From the NCBI RefSeq assembly GCF_900112065.1, contig NZ_FOKE01000007.1, positions 248,001-312,000 on the forward strand: a stretch of 64,000 bases of DNA, written 5' to 3'. Position 1 is the stretch's first letter; every line of letters starts with the position of its first letter. The position numbers were made by a program, and so were the translations under genes. The stretch is from Cohnella sp. OV330. Lineage in GTDB: Bacteria > Bacillota > Bacilli > Paenibacillales > Paenibacillaceae. This document shows positions 42,079-51,196 of the stretch, piece after piece. The notes beneath the pieces were generated by a model that was not told the origin of the DNA, did not search any database, and saw nothing but the letters and a program-made list of their open reading frames with translations.

Positions 42079-43155
42079 TTACCGCTTCATTTTCAGCAAA
42101 CCTTCGTCCTGGATGATGACATGGACCTTGAACTCGATTTTCATGAACGGATAATACTTCGTTCGCCACTGCCGCAGATTTTCCCGTGAGAGCTTGTCGC
42201 GGAAATACTGCCCAATTCCTAATATATCGGCTTCTTTGGCTTGTGCGGCCCGGAGCATGGATTGAAAACGCGCCGACAACTGCTCGTCGATTTCCTGCTT
42301 GATTTCCGCCTCGGTCGGGGCGCCGACCGTCTCAAGCACGGTCACCTTCAGATGCAGCCGCCCTTTCATCGTCGCTTGGCCTTCTTTCAGCTCGCTGCTG
42401 CGGGTCAGCCGATCCGCTACGATTTTCACCGTCGCGTGATTCATGACCTCGATTTTGCCTTGGGTTCCCGTTCCTTTGAACAGATTGTAGAGCAGCGATT
42501 CATCCGAATCGATGACGCCGACCATTCTTCCGTTTTTGATTACGGCGGCGCCGTTGCTCTCGATGGTCGTGGAGAGGCCGGGCTGGATGGTCGGGATAAC
42601 GACATCGCGCGTAAATGAGTCCATGCTTCTGAACACTTCCCAGATTCGGGTTTGCACGACTTCCGGCGACCATCCTGCGTTTTTTTCGAAAAAATCGTAC
42701 ATTTCCGTGCCGTCGCTCGTCGAGGATGACGTCAGCTTATCGAAGAGCGGCTCCAGCGCGCCCACGCTGATCGCGGTTAGCGTCTTGTTGGAGATGTCCC
42801 TGGCGCGCATGAAGCTCTCGACGCTCTGGCTCAAACCTTTTTCGGCGACGGACCGTTCGAAAATAATGACCTTCAGATGGAGCAGGTCGACTTTATTTTC
42901 CATATTTCTGTCGATTTTATCCAAAATCTCGTCGATCGTGCTTCCCGATTGGGAGATGATCTTCACGTCCGTACGGCTGGGAGTGGCATCCGGAATGAGC
43001 AGCAGCACCTTATACGTATCGTCGATCTGTTTAACCCCCATGACGACCGGCAAGGAACGGTGATTGATATCCTTGATGTCCCAACATCCGCTTAGCGCCA
43101 ACGTACCTGCGAGCACGACCGCGAAGAGGACGAGTCTTCGCGCGCTTATTCTCAT
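42079..43155 (-). CDS. gerAC: Spore germination lipoprotein, GerAC type
   Basis: 358 residues. Signal peptide with lipobox LSGC followed by WDIKDINHRSLPVVMGV, the classical opening of GerAC/GerBC/GerKC proteins. Three domains follow, with the C-terminal YYPFMKIEFKVHVIIQDEG region. It is the lipoprotein subunit of a germinant receptor in the inner spore membrane. ATG 43155 follows GGAGGCC and overlaps the gerAB stop by four bases (ATGA). Last gene of the gerA-type operon. Confidence 0.93.
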   Translation of the reverse strand: MRISARRLVLFAVVLAGTLALSGCWDIKDINHRSLPVVMGVKQIDDTYKVLLLIPDATPSRTDVKIISQSGSTIDEILDKIDRNMENKVDLLHLKVIIFERSVAEKGLSQSVESFMRARDISNKTLTAISVGALEPLFDKLTSSSTSDGTEMYDFFEKNAGWSPEVVQTRIWEVFRSMDSFTRDVVIPTIQPGLSTTIESNGAAVIKNGRMVGVIDSDESLLYNLFKGTGTQGKIEVMNHATVKIVADRLTRSSELKEGQATMKGRLHLKVTVLETVGAPTEAEIKQEIDEQLSARFQSMLRAAQAKEADILGIGQYFRDKLSRENLRQWRTKYYPFMKIEFKVHVIIQDEGLLKMKR

Positions 43156-44237
43156 GGACGGACGGCCTCCATTCGGCGGCGTCGCGCGCCGAGCGCGAAG
43201 ACAGCCAGGGGAATGATGAAGGCTGCGTAATAGCGCGGAAGCGTATTCCACCACATCAATCGCTCGACGGCGCTCCAATTCGGTACGAGCAGGCAGACGC
43301 TATACACGACCGCAGCCAACAGCAAGCATGCCGTCGGGTCTTTCAAAACGGGAATGCCGCGTTTGATCATGAGCAGGGTCACCCACATTCCGAGCGACAA
43401 AAACAAGATGACGAAGCAGAGCATGCTGATCATGAAAAACATCGTGACTCTATCGAACATGAGCCAGCTGACGTCAACCGTATCCACGGCCATAATAAAA
43501 GGGAACGGGAACTTGGACGCGGTGTTTTCGCCGAAAGTCAACAGCGGCACGTAAACCGATACGAGAAAAAACGGGATCAGCCCCAAGCTCGCGAGCACGA
43601 TTTTGCGGCCTTGGAACGGAATGTGAGGCGGAATAAATCCCAAAAACAAAAAACCGCCTACGAACGCGAACAAGCTTTTCAAAAACGGACGGCGAAGCGT
43701 ATATGCAAACGTAGCGGCATCGCGATCCATCAACGGGAGCATGTAGTGCCAATCCGTGTTTTGAAAAGACAAGACGACAACCAGGATCAGAAACGGGAAA
43801 AACAGAAGCGCGACAAGCATGCCCGTTCTAAAAATCGATTCAATGCCTAACAGGCAAATGAAGGTGCTCACCGCGAGAAAAAGCAGCATGATCGTCCAGA
43901 GCGGGGTATTGCCCAAAAAGATCACGGTCACGATCTCGGCGTAGGCGCGAATCGTAATAATCATGATCATGATGAAGTAAATCGCCAGCGGGAGCAGCAT
44001 CGCAAAGGCGAATACGCGACCGACCCCTTGAAAAAGATCGATGACATTGAGCGGCGCGCATTGGCTTAAACCTTTCGTGTACACCGCTAACATGCTGATG
44101 TGAATAAGGAAGCCTAACAGCACGGCGCACCAATGCCCGGCGGTTAGGCTGCCGATAATCTCGGTCGGATATAGAAAAAAAATCAGGCCGATGTGAGTGA
44201 TCCAAAACATCACGATCACTTGGCGGCTTTTATCCAT
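43152..44237 (-). CDS. gerAB: Spore germination permease-like subunit, GerAB type
   Basis: 361 residues with ten predicted membrane helices, belonging to the APC superfamily that includes germinant receptor B subunits. MDKSRQVIVMFWITHIGLIF begins the first helix; the end is basic (GARRRRMEAVRP). It is thought to bind the germinant. The real start is ATG 44237, whose first codons overlap the gerAA stop by eight bases. The open frame upstream of it is a shadow of gerAA in another frame. The specific germinant cannot be predicted. Confidence 0.93.
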   Translation of the reverse strand: MDKSRQVIVMFWITHIGLIFFLYPTEIIGSLTAGHWCAVLLGFLIHISMLAVYTKGLSQCAPLNVIDLFQGVGRVFAFAMLLPLAIYFIMIMIITIRAYAEIVTVIFLGNTPLWTIMLLFLAVSTFICLLGIESIFRTGMLVALLFFPFLILVVVLSFQNTDWHYMLPLMDRDAATFAYTLRRPFLKSLFAFVGGFLFLGFIPPHIPFQGRKIVLASLGLIPFFLVSVYVPLLTFGENTASKFPFPFIMAVDTVDVSWLMFDRVTMFFMISMLCFVILFLSLGMWVTLLMIKRGIPVLKDPTACLLLAAVVYSVCLLVPNWSAVERLMWWNTLPRYYAAFIIPLAVFALGARRRRMEAVRP

Positions 44238-45558
44238 ATCGGCGCCCCGCTTTCCAACGCGATAAGTAAGGAACTCCGAACGTGTTGACATGACCGATAT
44301 ACGCGCAGATGACGACGATTCCAACGAACAGCCCGAGGACGCCGAACATCGCCGACAGAACGAGCAGCAAATATTTGCCGAGACGAAGAGCGGTCGCGTT
44401 TTGAAATCCGATGACGGTAAAGTTCGCGATCGTCGAAGCGGCCAAAATAATGATGAGCACGTTGCTGACGAGCTTGGCTTGGACGACCGCTTGTCCGAGT
44501 ATGATGCCGCCGACCATCGTAATCGTCGGTCCGATCGTGGTGGGCAACCGAATCGCGGATTCAAGCGTCAATTCAAGGATCAACAGCAGAAGCAGCGTCT
44601 CGACCAGGGCCGGATACGGCACGCCTTCGCGGCTGCCGGCGATCGATAGCGCGATCTCGATCCGCAGAACCTCGGGATTCACCGATACCAACGCGACGTA
44701 CAACCCCGGCAGCAGCACGTTGACCAATACGCCGAGAACGCGCAAAAGCCGAAAAGAGAACATGATGATCGCAGGGAAATTGCGATCGTTCTGCGAAACG
44801 AACATATCGGACAGCAAGCTCGGCAGCACGAGGGCGAACGGAAAACGGTCCAGCAGCAATACCGCCTTGCCGTGTTCCAGCGCGAAGGCGGCTTCCTGAG
44901 GCAGTTCGGACGTGTTGTATCGGGTGATCAGCGCCCATTTAGGAAAGCCGAAAAAATCGGACAACGCCTGGAGGTCGGGAATGTCCACGTCGGGCAGCGT
45001 CTCGAGCTTCTGCACGATGGATTGCAGGAGCTGCTCGCGAATTTTCCCTTCCGCGTATAGAAGGACGGTCTTTCTGCGCTGGCTTTGTCCTAGCGAATAC
45101 GATCGAATTCGCAGCGTGTCCGAAGGCAGATGCTTCTTAATGAGTCCGACATTCGTATCGAGATCCTCATTGAAGGCGCTGATGGCGCCCCGAAGCACGT
45201 TTTCCGTCGTCGGGGACTCCAGGGCGCGGGACAGCGTCCGGCCGACCGGGATCAGGCGAAGGCATCGGTCGCCGGATTGAGAGCAAATCAGCGCGTCGCC
45301 CGCGGCGAGCGCATCCAGTACTTCCTGCTCGCTTGGCTCGCGCATGGGCGTTCCGACGCCGCTATCGCGATCGAACAACGCTTTTCCCGCGCCGGCGGCA
45401 TTCAGGGCGAGCTGTCTCAGCATTACGATCGACTGCGGCAGATCGATAAGGGATGTGTATCCCGCCAAATAGACCGATTCCCCCGCCAGGAAGAGGCTAT
45501 GAAGGAACAAATCCGAATCTTTTGCTTGTCTCGATTCCAGGAAAGCAGGCAGTTTCAT
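44230..45558 (-). CDS. gerAA: Spore germination receptor subunit, GerAA type
   Basis: 442 residues. An N-terminal cytosolic region (about 1-250, including the conserved LYAEGKI and PDVDIPDLQAL segments) precedes a membrane part of five to six helices with the family signatures LPGLYVALVSVNPEVLRIE and LLLILELTLESAIRLPTTIG. The A subunit assembles with GerAB and GerAC and is thought to form an ion channel opened by germinant. ATG after GAGGGG. First gene of the operon. A forespore sigma-G promoter is expected, but I could not place one with confidence in the 104-base gap. Confidence 0.93.
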   Translation of the reverse strand: MKLPAFLESRQAKDSDLFLHSLFLAGESVYLAGYTSLIDLPQSIVMLRQLALNAAGAGKALFDRDSGVGTPMREPSEQEVLDALAAGDALICSQSGDRCLRLIPVGRTLSRALESPTTENVLRGAISAFNEDLDTNVGLIKKHLPSDTLRIRSYSLGQSQRRKTVLLYAEGKIREQLLQSIVQKLETLPDVDIPDLQALSDFFGFPKWALITRYNTSELPQEAAFALEHGKAVLLLDRFPFALVLPSLLSDMFVSQNDRNFPAIIMFSFRLLRVLGVLVNVLLPGLYVALVSVNPEVLRIEIALSIAGSREGVPYPALVETLLLLLILELTLESAIRLPTTIGPTITMVGGIILGQAVVQAKLVSNVLIIILAASTIANFTVIGFQNATALRLGKYLLLVLSAMFGVLGLFVGIVVICAYIGHVNTFGVPYLSRWKAGRRYG

Positions 45559-45662
45559 TAGTCACGCCCCTCGCGATAATTTTCCATTATCCCCCAAGCG
45601 AGGGCCGGTAAAACGTTCACGGTCGTAAAAGGGACAAACTAGATCGGTACCTGCCGGGTCGA

Positions 45663-46811
45663 TTAGCGCGATGCCGTGCGCGGGGGAACGGCGGATGTCG
45701 TCCTGCGACGCCTGAGCAGCGCAAGGCCGACGTACATCCACGCCGCGAAGGAAGCCGCTGCGACGGCCAATGATGCGACAGCGAAGCGTTTGTATGCGGG
45801 CGAACGATCGAAGTGCGCATGCCCGAGCCGCTGCTCCGCTTGCTTCATGAGCGCGACTTGAAGCTCGGGATCGTTGCTCATGCCGCCCGCGTTCATCCGG
45901 AAACCGTTCGTCTGGCCGGGCCTGTTCAATCCGCTCTTGACGGTCAGCGTCACGTCGATGCCGCGGTTCTTGCAGATCCGCAGCAGCGGCTTGGAGAAGG
46001 CGCCGTAAGGAAAGGCTAGCACGCGGTTGTCTTCGCCCAGCTCCTGTTTAAGCACGTCATTGGCCTGCCGTAGATCCGCGTCCACGCGCGCTTCGTATTC
46101 CTTTTCCGTTTCCCTGCGTCCTTTGTCCTTCAGATACAGCCGGCTCGAGAGGGCCGGCTCCGGGTGTTTGCCTCGCGCATCCGTCGGACCATAATAATGT
46201 AGATCGTACGTATGGTTAAAGAAGTCGATGCCGCCGCGATGCATCTCTTTGACTTGGTCCCAATTCAGCTTTTCCACGCCCGGCTTCCGCGGGTTGCCGA
46301 TCGTCCCCACGATCAGGAAGCTGGCGGCCGGCGCCCGATACTTCTCAAGGAGCGGATAAGCGTACTTATAAAAGGATTCATAGCCGTCGTCGAACGTCAG
46401 CAAAACCGCGTTATCGGGAACGGAGCTGCCATGAAGGATGAAGTCGCGGTACTGACGCATCGAGATCCAGTGGAAATTGTTGTCCTTCATGAGCCTAAGC
46501 TGGCGTTCGAAGTTGGCCGCGGACAGCGAACGGACGTCCTTAGGCGACGCGGTGACGTCATGATACATGAGCACGAGCACGCGATTCCGGTAGTAGTGCC
46601 CGTTCGGTTCGTCCGCGCCTGCCTTCAGCCCTGGATAGGGCGAATAATCGGCGTTGGAGGGCTCCCCCGAGCCGCCCGCCGCGGTGCCGTAGAACAGGCG
46701 TTGAAGGACAGGATAACGGCTATGATAAGCTTGTACGAAGCTTATATTGAACGTGGCGATCGCCACAATAAGGAAGAGGGACAGAGCGGCAAAACACGTT
46801 TTTAGACGCAT
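45663..46811 (-). CDS. Extracytoplasmic polysaccharide deacetylase (CE4, IcaB/PgaB-like)
   Basis: 382 residues. An N-terminal signal anchor, a CE4 domain and a C-terminal membrane helix (about 345-368) with a basic Arg-rich tail. CE4 motifs are seen: LVLMYHDVT, the catalytic TFDDGYESF, and the metal-binding NHTYDLHYY, with LAFPYGAFSK near the end. It removes acetyl groups from an N-acetylated glycan outside the membrane, peptidoglycan or an exopolysaccharide. ATG after AGGAGA. It lies upstream of gerAA on the same strand with a 104-base gap and no clear terminator, so read-through is possible. Confidence 0.9.
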   Translation of the reverse strand: MRLKTCFAALSLFLIVAIATFNISFVQAYHSRYPVLQRLFYGTAAGGSGEPSNADYSPYPGLKAGADEPNGHYYRNRVLVLMYHDVTASPKDVRSLSAANFERQLRLMKDNNFHWISMRQYRDFILHGSSVPDNAVLLTFDDGYESFYKYAYPLLEKYRAPAASFLIVGTIGNPRKPGVEKLNWDQVKEMHRGGIDFFNHTYDLHYYGPTDARGKHPEPALSSRLYLKDKGRRETEKEYEARVDADLRQANDVLKQELGEDNRVLAFPYGAFSKPLLRICKNRGIDVTLTVKSGLNRPGQTNGFRMNAGGMSNDPELQVALMKQAEQRLGHAHFDRSPAYKRFAVASLAVAAASFAAWMYVGLALLRRRRTTSAVPPRTASR

Positions 46812-46915
46812 GGATGATCTCCTCTTGCAGCCGGCCGCTCAAGCGCTCGGCTCCGGCGATTGGGGTACCCGTATAAGACGACGGAACCCGAGAAATGGTT
46901 ACCGAAAAAAAAGAC

Positions 46916-46944
46916 TTTACATTCTGTCGATCGGCCTATATAAT
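46916..46944 (+). promoter_or_regulatory. Promoter of tRNA-Leu copy 3
   Basis: TTTACA (46916-46921) and TATAAT (46939-46944) have a 17-base spacer. CTATATAATCTTATTTATCG matches the region upstream of copy 2 with one change, and the similarity runs on through TCTTG. Confidence 0.8.
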
Positions 46945-46986
46945 CTTATTTATCGTCTTGCGAGAGAAATTGAACAAGATAGATAT

Positions 46987-47074
<88 letters not shown>

Positions 47075-47088
47075 CCTTTCATAGGATC

Positions 47089-47127
47089 AGGCTTCCATTC
47101 GCATGATGCGGATCGGAGGCCTTTTTT
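47089..47127 (+). terminator. Terminator after tRNA-Leu copy 3
   Basis: AGGCTTCC pairs with GGAGGCCT across a GC-containing loop (bulged), and six Ts follow. Confidence 0.7.
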
Positions 47128-47226
47128 GTGTCTCATTCGATAATTGAAGTCCGCTCGGCAGGGATTAACCTTCCGGCGCCGTACACCGATAAATAAGCTA
47201 TATGAATCCTTTGAGGTGAGTCGGGC

Positions 47227-48141
47227 ATGGCGTCGTTTTTGGTCAATCATGTACAGGCCGGCATGAAGGTCGGCATCGATATATTTTCGGACAGCGGGAT
47301 CAAGCTTCTGGCGAAGGGGACGGCGATCACGGCGCAGCATATCCAGATGCTGCAGAGCCACAAGATCCGGGAGATCGACATCGACGGGGAAGCCCCGGTG
47401 GGAGATTATCGCTTGGACAAAGCCCGTCAGATTGATCCTGTCCAACAGGCGAACGAAGAGAAGGCGAAGCTGCGCCAGCTGATGAAGCACATTCCGCTCT
47501 TTTCGAGCCTGGCGCCCGAGCATATCGCGCTGTTGGCCGACCGGATGGAAAAGCGGGAGCAAGTAGCGCAGACGATTTTATTTCGGGAGAACGATCCGGG
47601 CGATTCGTTTTTTATCGTCCTGTCGGGCACGGTCAAGATCTACAGGACGAGCCCGGAGGGCGACGAGAAAATTTTGGCCGTATTCAATGCGGGGGACAGC
47701 TTCGGCGAGCTGTCGCTGATCGACGGCAAGCCGCGCTCCGCCACGGCGCAAACGCTGGAGGACGCGGAGCTGGTCGTCATGTCCCGGGATCACTTTCTGG
47801 ATATGCTGAAAACCCACTTCGATCTGAATCTCGTCATCATGGCCGAGATCGTCCAGCGCATGCGCGACACGAACGACCAGGTGTCCGACCTGATGTTCTT
47901 CGATGTCAGGACGAGAGTCATCAAGAGTCTGGTCAAGCTCGCAAACCGGTTCGGCGAACGGAGCGACCATACGATCGTCGTCCAGATGCCGCTCGACCGG
48001 CACGAGCTGTCTCAGATGGCGGGCGTAAAGATCAAGGAGCTGAACGAGGTGCTGTACGATCTGGAAGACCGTCAGCTCGTAAAGATGTACGCAAGCTACT
48101 TCGAGCTGAATCTCATCAAGCTGCGCTCGCTGCTCCGTTGA
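47227..48141 (+). CDS. Crp/Fnr-like protein with an extra N-terminal domain
   Basis: 304 residues. Residues 5-60 (QAGMKVGIDIFSDSGIKLLA, KGTAITAQHIQMLQSHKI) resemble the small N-terminal domain that precedes HD-GYP phosphodiesterases in Firmicutes. A cyclic-nucleotide-binding fold (about 90-205) follows with FFIVLSGTVKIYR and DSFGELSLIDGKPRSATAQT; the GELS..-RSAT phosphate cassette is close to that of cAMP-binding proteins. The C-terminal winged helix (about 225-300) has DRHELSQMAGVKIKELNEVL, lacking the usual Arg-Glu-Thr recognition sequence. ATG with AGGTGAG upstream. Ligand and targets are unknown. An adenylate cyclase is encoded elsewhere in the window. Confidence 0.87.
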   Translation: MASFLVNHVQAGMKVGIDIFSDSGIKLLAKGTAITAQHIQMLQSHKIREIDIDGEAPVGDYRLDKARQIDPVQQANEEKAKLRQLMKHIPLFSSLAPEHIALLADRMEKREQVAQTILFRENDPGDSFFIVLSGTVKIYRTSPEGDEKILAVFNAGDSFGELSLIDGKPRSATAQTLEDAELVVMSRDHFLDMLKTHFDLNLVIMAEIVQRMRDTNDQVSDLMFFDVRTRVIKSLVKLANRFGERSDHTIVVQMPLDRHELSQMAGVKIKELNEVLYDLEDRQLVKMYASYFELNLIKLRSLLR

Positions 48142-48239
48142 CGCAGGACGGAATTTAAGAAATATTTAATATCCGTCCTCCGAATTGTTTAAAATGTTTG
48201 TCCTATTCTGTATTCCGGGAATAGGAGGGGATGTAAGAA

Positions 48240-49310
48240 ATGAAATCGCGACTGCTGCTTCTGCTGCTCATCGCCGGATTCGTCTGCGCGGCCATCGAAC
48301 GCAAAGCCGATCTCGTCCGCGCGGCGGATGCGATTCTGGGCCATCCGACCAAGACGCAAACGGAGCAATTCGGCGCGGCGGACGCCCGCTCGGCGCCGGT
48401 TGCAGCGCAGGCAAGCACCTCGGCGGACGAGGCCGGGCCCTCCGCCGAGACCGCGCAGGCCGAAGACGATGCGGCGACTCCCGGCGAGGAGGACGCGGCG
48501 GCGAACGAAGGACTGAGCCTCGCCGCCGACAGCTTGCACAGCACCCATGCCATCCTCGTCCGCCTGGACGACGGCCGGGTGCTGATGGACAAAAATATCG
48601 AGGATCGCGTATACCCCGCCTCGCTCACGAAGATCATGACGGCGATCCTCGCCATCGAGCGTATCCCCGACCTGAAAAAGACCGTAAAGCTCGAGCCGGA
48701 CATGTTCGAGACGCTTCGGAAGCAGAACGCCTCGATGGCGGGCTTCCTGCCCGGCGAGCGGGTGAGCGCGATCGACCTGCTGTACGGCGCGATGCTCCCA
48801 TCGGGCGCGGACGCCAGCGTCGGGCTCGCGACGCGCGTCGCCGGCTCGGAGTCGAAGTTCGCGAAGCTCATGAACGGCAAGGCTAAGGCGATCGGCATGA
48901 CCGACACGCACTTCGTCAATGCGACGGGACTGCACGATCCCGATCACTATACGACGGTCAAGGATCTGTCGGTATTGCTCGCCTATGCGCTTAAGAACGA
49001 GACGTTCCGCCAAGTGTTCACCGCCTCGCGCCATTCGACGGCGCCTACGGACCTGCATCCGGACGGCATTACGCTGCGAAGCTCGATGTTCAAAGAGCTT
49101 GGCGAGTCGGGCCTCGCCGGCGAAGAGATCGTGGGCGGAAAGACGGGCTACACCGAAAAGGCGGGACTTTGCCTCGCCAGCCTGGGCCGCCTGCATGGCA
49201 AGGAGTATATACTCGTCACGACCGGCGCCCAGGGAGACCGCAAAACGACGGAGGCGTACGATATTGCGGACGCGGTGAACGTCTATAGCGAATTAGGCAA
49301 CGCGCTGTGA
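48240..49310 (+). CDS. Serine-type D-Ala-D-Ala carboxypeptidase (S11)
   Basis: 356 residues. An N-terminal signal or anchor segment is followed by an Ala/Glu-rich low-complexity stretch (about 45-95) and then the S11 domain. Motifs: SxxK in YPASLTKIMTA (about 128), a SGA in LPSGADASVGLA where SxN is common, and KTG in VGGKTGYTEKAG. It trims the terminal D-Ala from peptidoglycan stem peptides outside the membrane. It lacks the C-terminal amphipathic anchor of DacA. A VanRS-like pair follows 40 bases downstream, suggesting a shared envelope-stress role. ATG with GGAGGGG nearby. Confidence 0.9.
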   Translation: MKSRLLLLLLIAGFVCAAIERKADLVRAADAILGHPTKTQTEQFGAADARSAPVAAQASTSADEAGPSAETAQAEDDAATPGEEDAAANEGLSLAADSLHSTHAILVRLDDGRVLMDKNIEDRVYPASLTKIMTAILAIERIPDLKKTVKLEPDMFETLRKQNASMAGFLPGERVSAIDLLYGAMLPSGADASVGLATRVAGSESKFAKLMNGKAKAIGMTDTHFVNATGLHDPDHYTTVKDLSVLLAYALKNETFRQVFTASRHSTAPTDLHPDGITLRSSMFKELGESGLAGEEIVGGKTGYTEKAGLCLASLGRLHGKEYILVTTGAQGDRKTTEAYDIADAVNVYSELGNAL

Positions 49311-49349
49311 CATCCGTTACAATGGGATTGTGAAGGAGCGCGATAGGAC

Positions 49350-50048
49350 ATGAATCCCGTCACCATATTGATCGCCGACGACGAAAAGGAAATCGCCGAC
49401 CTCATCTCGCTGCATTTGCAAAAGGAAGGCTATAAGATCCTGCTCGCGCATGACGGCAAAGAAGCGGTTCGGGCGATCGAAACGCAGGCCGTCGATCTTG
49501 CGGTTCTCGATATCATGATGCCCGAACTCGACGGCTTCGAGGTCGTGAGGCAGATCCGCGAGCGGCACCGGCTGCCCGTCCTGTTCGTGAGCGCCAAGAC
49601 GTCGGACTTCGACAAGATCTCGGGCCTCGTCATCGGGGCGGACGATTATATGACCAAGCCGTTTAACCCGATGGAGCTGGTCGCGCGCGTGCAGGCCTTG
49701 CTGCGGCGGTCGACGCGGCTCAATCCGGCGAGGGCGGACGAGCCCGTCACGATCGAGGCCGGCGGACTCGCGATCGTCCCGGACCAGCGGCGCGTCACCA
49801 TCTACGGCGAGCCGATCGAGCTGACGCCGAAGGAATTCGATATTTTGTGCCTGCTCGCGAGCCACCCCCGCAAGGTATTCGGCGTGGAGCAGATTTTCCA
49901 GCAGGTGTGGGGCGAAGCTTACTACGAGGTCGGCAACAATACGGTCATGGTCCACATTCGGACGCTGCGCAAGAAGCTCGGCGAAGACAACAACAAGGAC
50001 AAGTGGATCAAGACGATCTGGGGAGTGGGATATACGTTTAATGGCTAG
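49350..50048 (+). CDS. OmpR-family response regulator, VanR-like
   Basis: 232 residues. The receiver domain has the acidic pocket DDEKE, phospho-acceptor Asp in LAVLDIMMPELDGF (about 54), Thr/Ser in VLFVSAKTS and Lys in MTKPFNPMELVARV. The C-terminal winged helix is OmpR/PhoB type (LTPKEFDILCLLASHPRKVF, VMVHIRTLRKKLGED, WGVGYTF). Its sequence style is that of VanR and related regulators. The stop overlaps the kinase start by eight bases, so the pair is co-translated. The preceding carboxypeptidase is the obvious candidate target. Confidence 0.92.
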   Translation: MNPVTILIADDEKEIADLISLHLQKEGYKILLAHDGKEAVRAIETQAVDLAVLDIMMPELDGFEVVRQIRERHRLPVLFVSAKTSDFDKISGLVIGADDYMTKPFNPMELVARVQALLRRSTRLNPARADEPVTIEAGGLAIVPDQRRVTIYGEPIELTPKEFDILCLLASHPRKVFGVEQIFQQVWGEAYYEVGNNTVMVHIRTLRKKLGEDNNKDKWIKTIWGVGYTFNG

Positions 50049-51129
50049 CGGCATCAGCTTCAGGTCCAAGATGATCCTGCTGCTCGGACTCAGCATGCTG
50101 ACGTCCTTCCTCATTACCTATCTCGTTTACAGAGGATTGCAATCCTACTATCGCCAAAATGCCTACTACGGCGATTCTTTGAATGCGTTCCGCAATATCA
50201 TGCGCAGCATCGGCGACGTCAACGTGTTTTTGATTATTTTTATCCCGTTGTCGGTGTTGTTTTTCTTTTTATACACGAAGCCCTACGCCACGTACTTCAA
50301 CCGAATCTCGAGCGGCATCCACCGGTTGGCCGTCGGCGATTTCGACACGCCGGTCCGCATCTCCTCTCAGGACGAGTTCCAGGCGATCGCGGAGGACATC
50401 AACATGGCCAGCGACAAGCTGCGCCAGGCGATCGCGCGCGGAGACTTCGCGGAGACGAGCAAGGACCAGCTCGTGCTCAACCTCGCCCACGACCTGCGCA
50501 CGCCGCTTACCTCCGTGACCGGTTACCTCAACTACATGCTGCAAGCCGAAAATCTGTCGGACGATCAAATCCGGCATTTTACGTCGATCGCCTATACGAA
50601 GTCCCAACGGCTAGAGAAGCTGATCGACGAGTTGTTCGAGATTACGCGGATGAATTACGGCATGCTGCCGGTCAAGCGCGAGCCGATCAATCTCGGCGAG
50701 CTGCTCGTCCAACTCGGCGAGGAGCTGTATCCGATTTTCGAGAAAAACGGGCTGACGCTTCGCTCGGAAGTGATCCCCGACCTGAATATCCAGGGAGACG
50801 GCGAGCTCCTCGCGCGGGTGTTCGAGAATTTACTCAGCAACGCCGCGCGTTACGGAGCCGACGGCAAGTACATCGACGTTCGGGGCGAATGGGACGGCCA
50901 GGAGGCGGTCATCCGGGTCGACAACTACGGGGATCGCATTCCCGAAGCGGAGCTGCCGCATCTGTTCGAGATGTTTTTCACCGGCGACCGCGCGCGGGTG
51001 CAGCGGGAGGGCGGCACGGGCATCGGTCTCTATATCGTCAAAAACATCGTAGAGCGCCACGACGGCACGGTTGAAGCGGAGAGCGGCCCGGTGCTGACGC
51101 GGTTTACGGTGCGGCTTCCGAAAGCGTAA
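50041..51129 (+). CDS. Sensor histidine kinase, VanS-like
   Basis: 362 residues. Two membrane helices (about 9-30 and 63-80) enclose a very short external loop of about 32 residues. A HAMP domain and the kinase core follow. The phospho-acceptor His is in NLAHDLRTPLTSVTGYL (about 151). The ATP lid carries the N box ENLLSNAARYG, VDNYGDRIP and GTGIGLYIVKNIVERH. The small external loop suggests sensing in or at the membrane, as in VanS-type or intramembrane kinases. The ATG overlaps the regulator stop. Confidence 0.92.
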   Translation: MASGISFRSKMILLLGLSMLTSFLITYLVYRGLQSYYRQNAYYGDSLNAFRNIMRSIGDVNVFLIIFIPLSVLFFFLYTKPYATYFNRISSGIHRLAVGDFDTPVRISSQDEFQAIAEDINMASDKLRQAIARGDFAETSKDQLVLNLAHDLRTPLTSVTGYLNYMLQAENLSDDQIRHFTSIAYTKSQRLEKLIDELFEITRMNYGMLPVKREPINLGELLVQLGEELYPIFEKNGLTLRSEVIPDLNIQGDGELLARVFENLLSNAARYGADGKYIDVRGEWDGQEAVIRVDNYGDRIPEAELPHLFEMFFTGDRARVQREGGTGIGLYIVKNIVERHDGTVEAESGPVLTRFTVRLPKA

Positions 51130-51196
51130 ACGGCCGGCATCGTTACGCGTGTGGCTTGGGTTGTCGAAGAAGCTGCATCCGCAGAGACGTGGCCCT

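Noticed and set aside
45559..45662. Sigma-G promoter for the gerA operon
   Set aside because: One is expected for a germination operon, but no pair of elements with the right spacing stood out, so none is annotated.
37044..46986. Genomic island between tRNA-Leu copies 2 and 3
   Set aside because: No integrase, transposase or attachment-site remnant other than the tRNA repeats was seen. The content (gerA operon, deacetylase, GGDEF, GH51) and base composition look like the neighbours.
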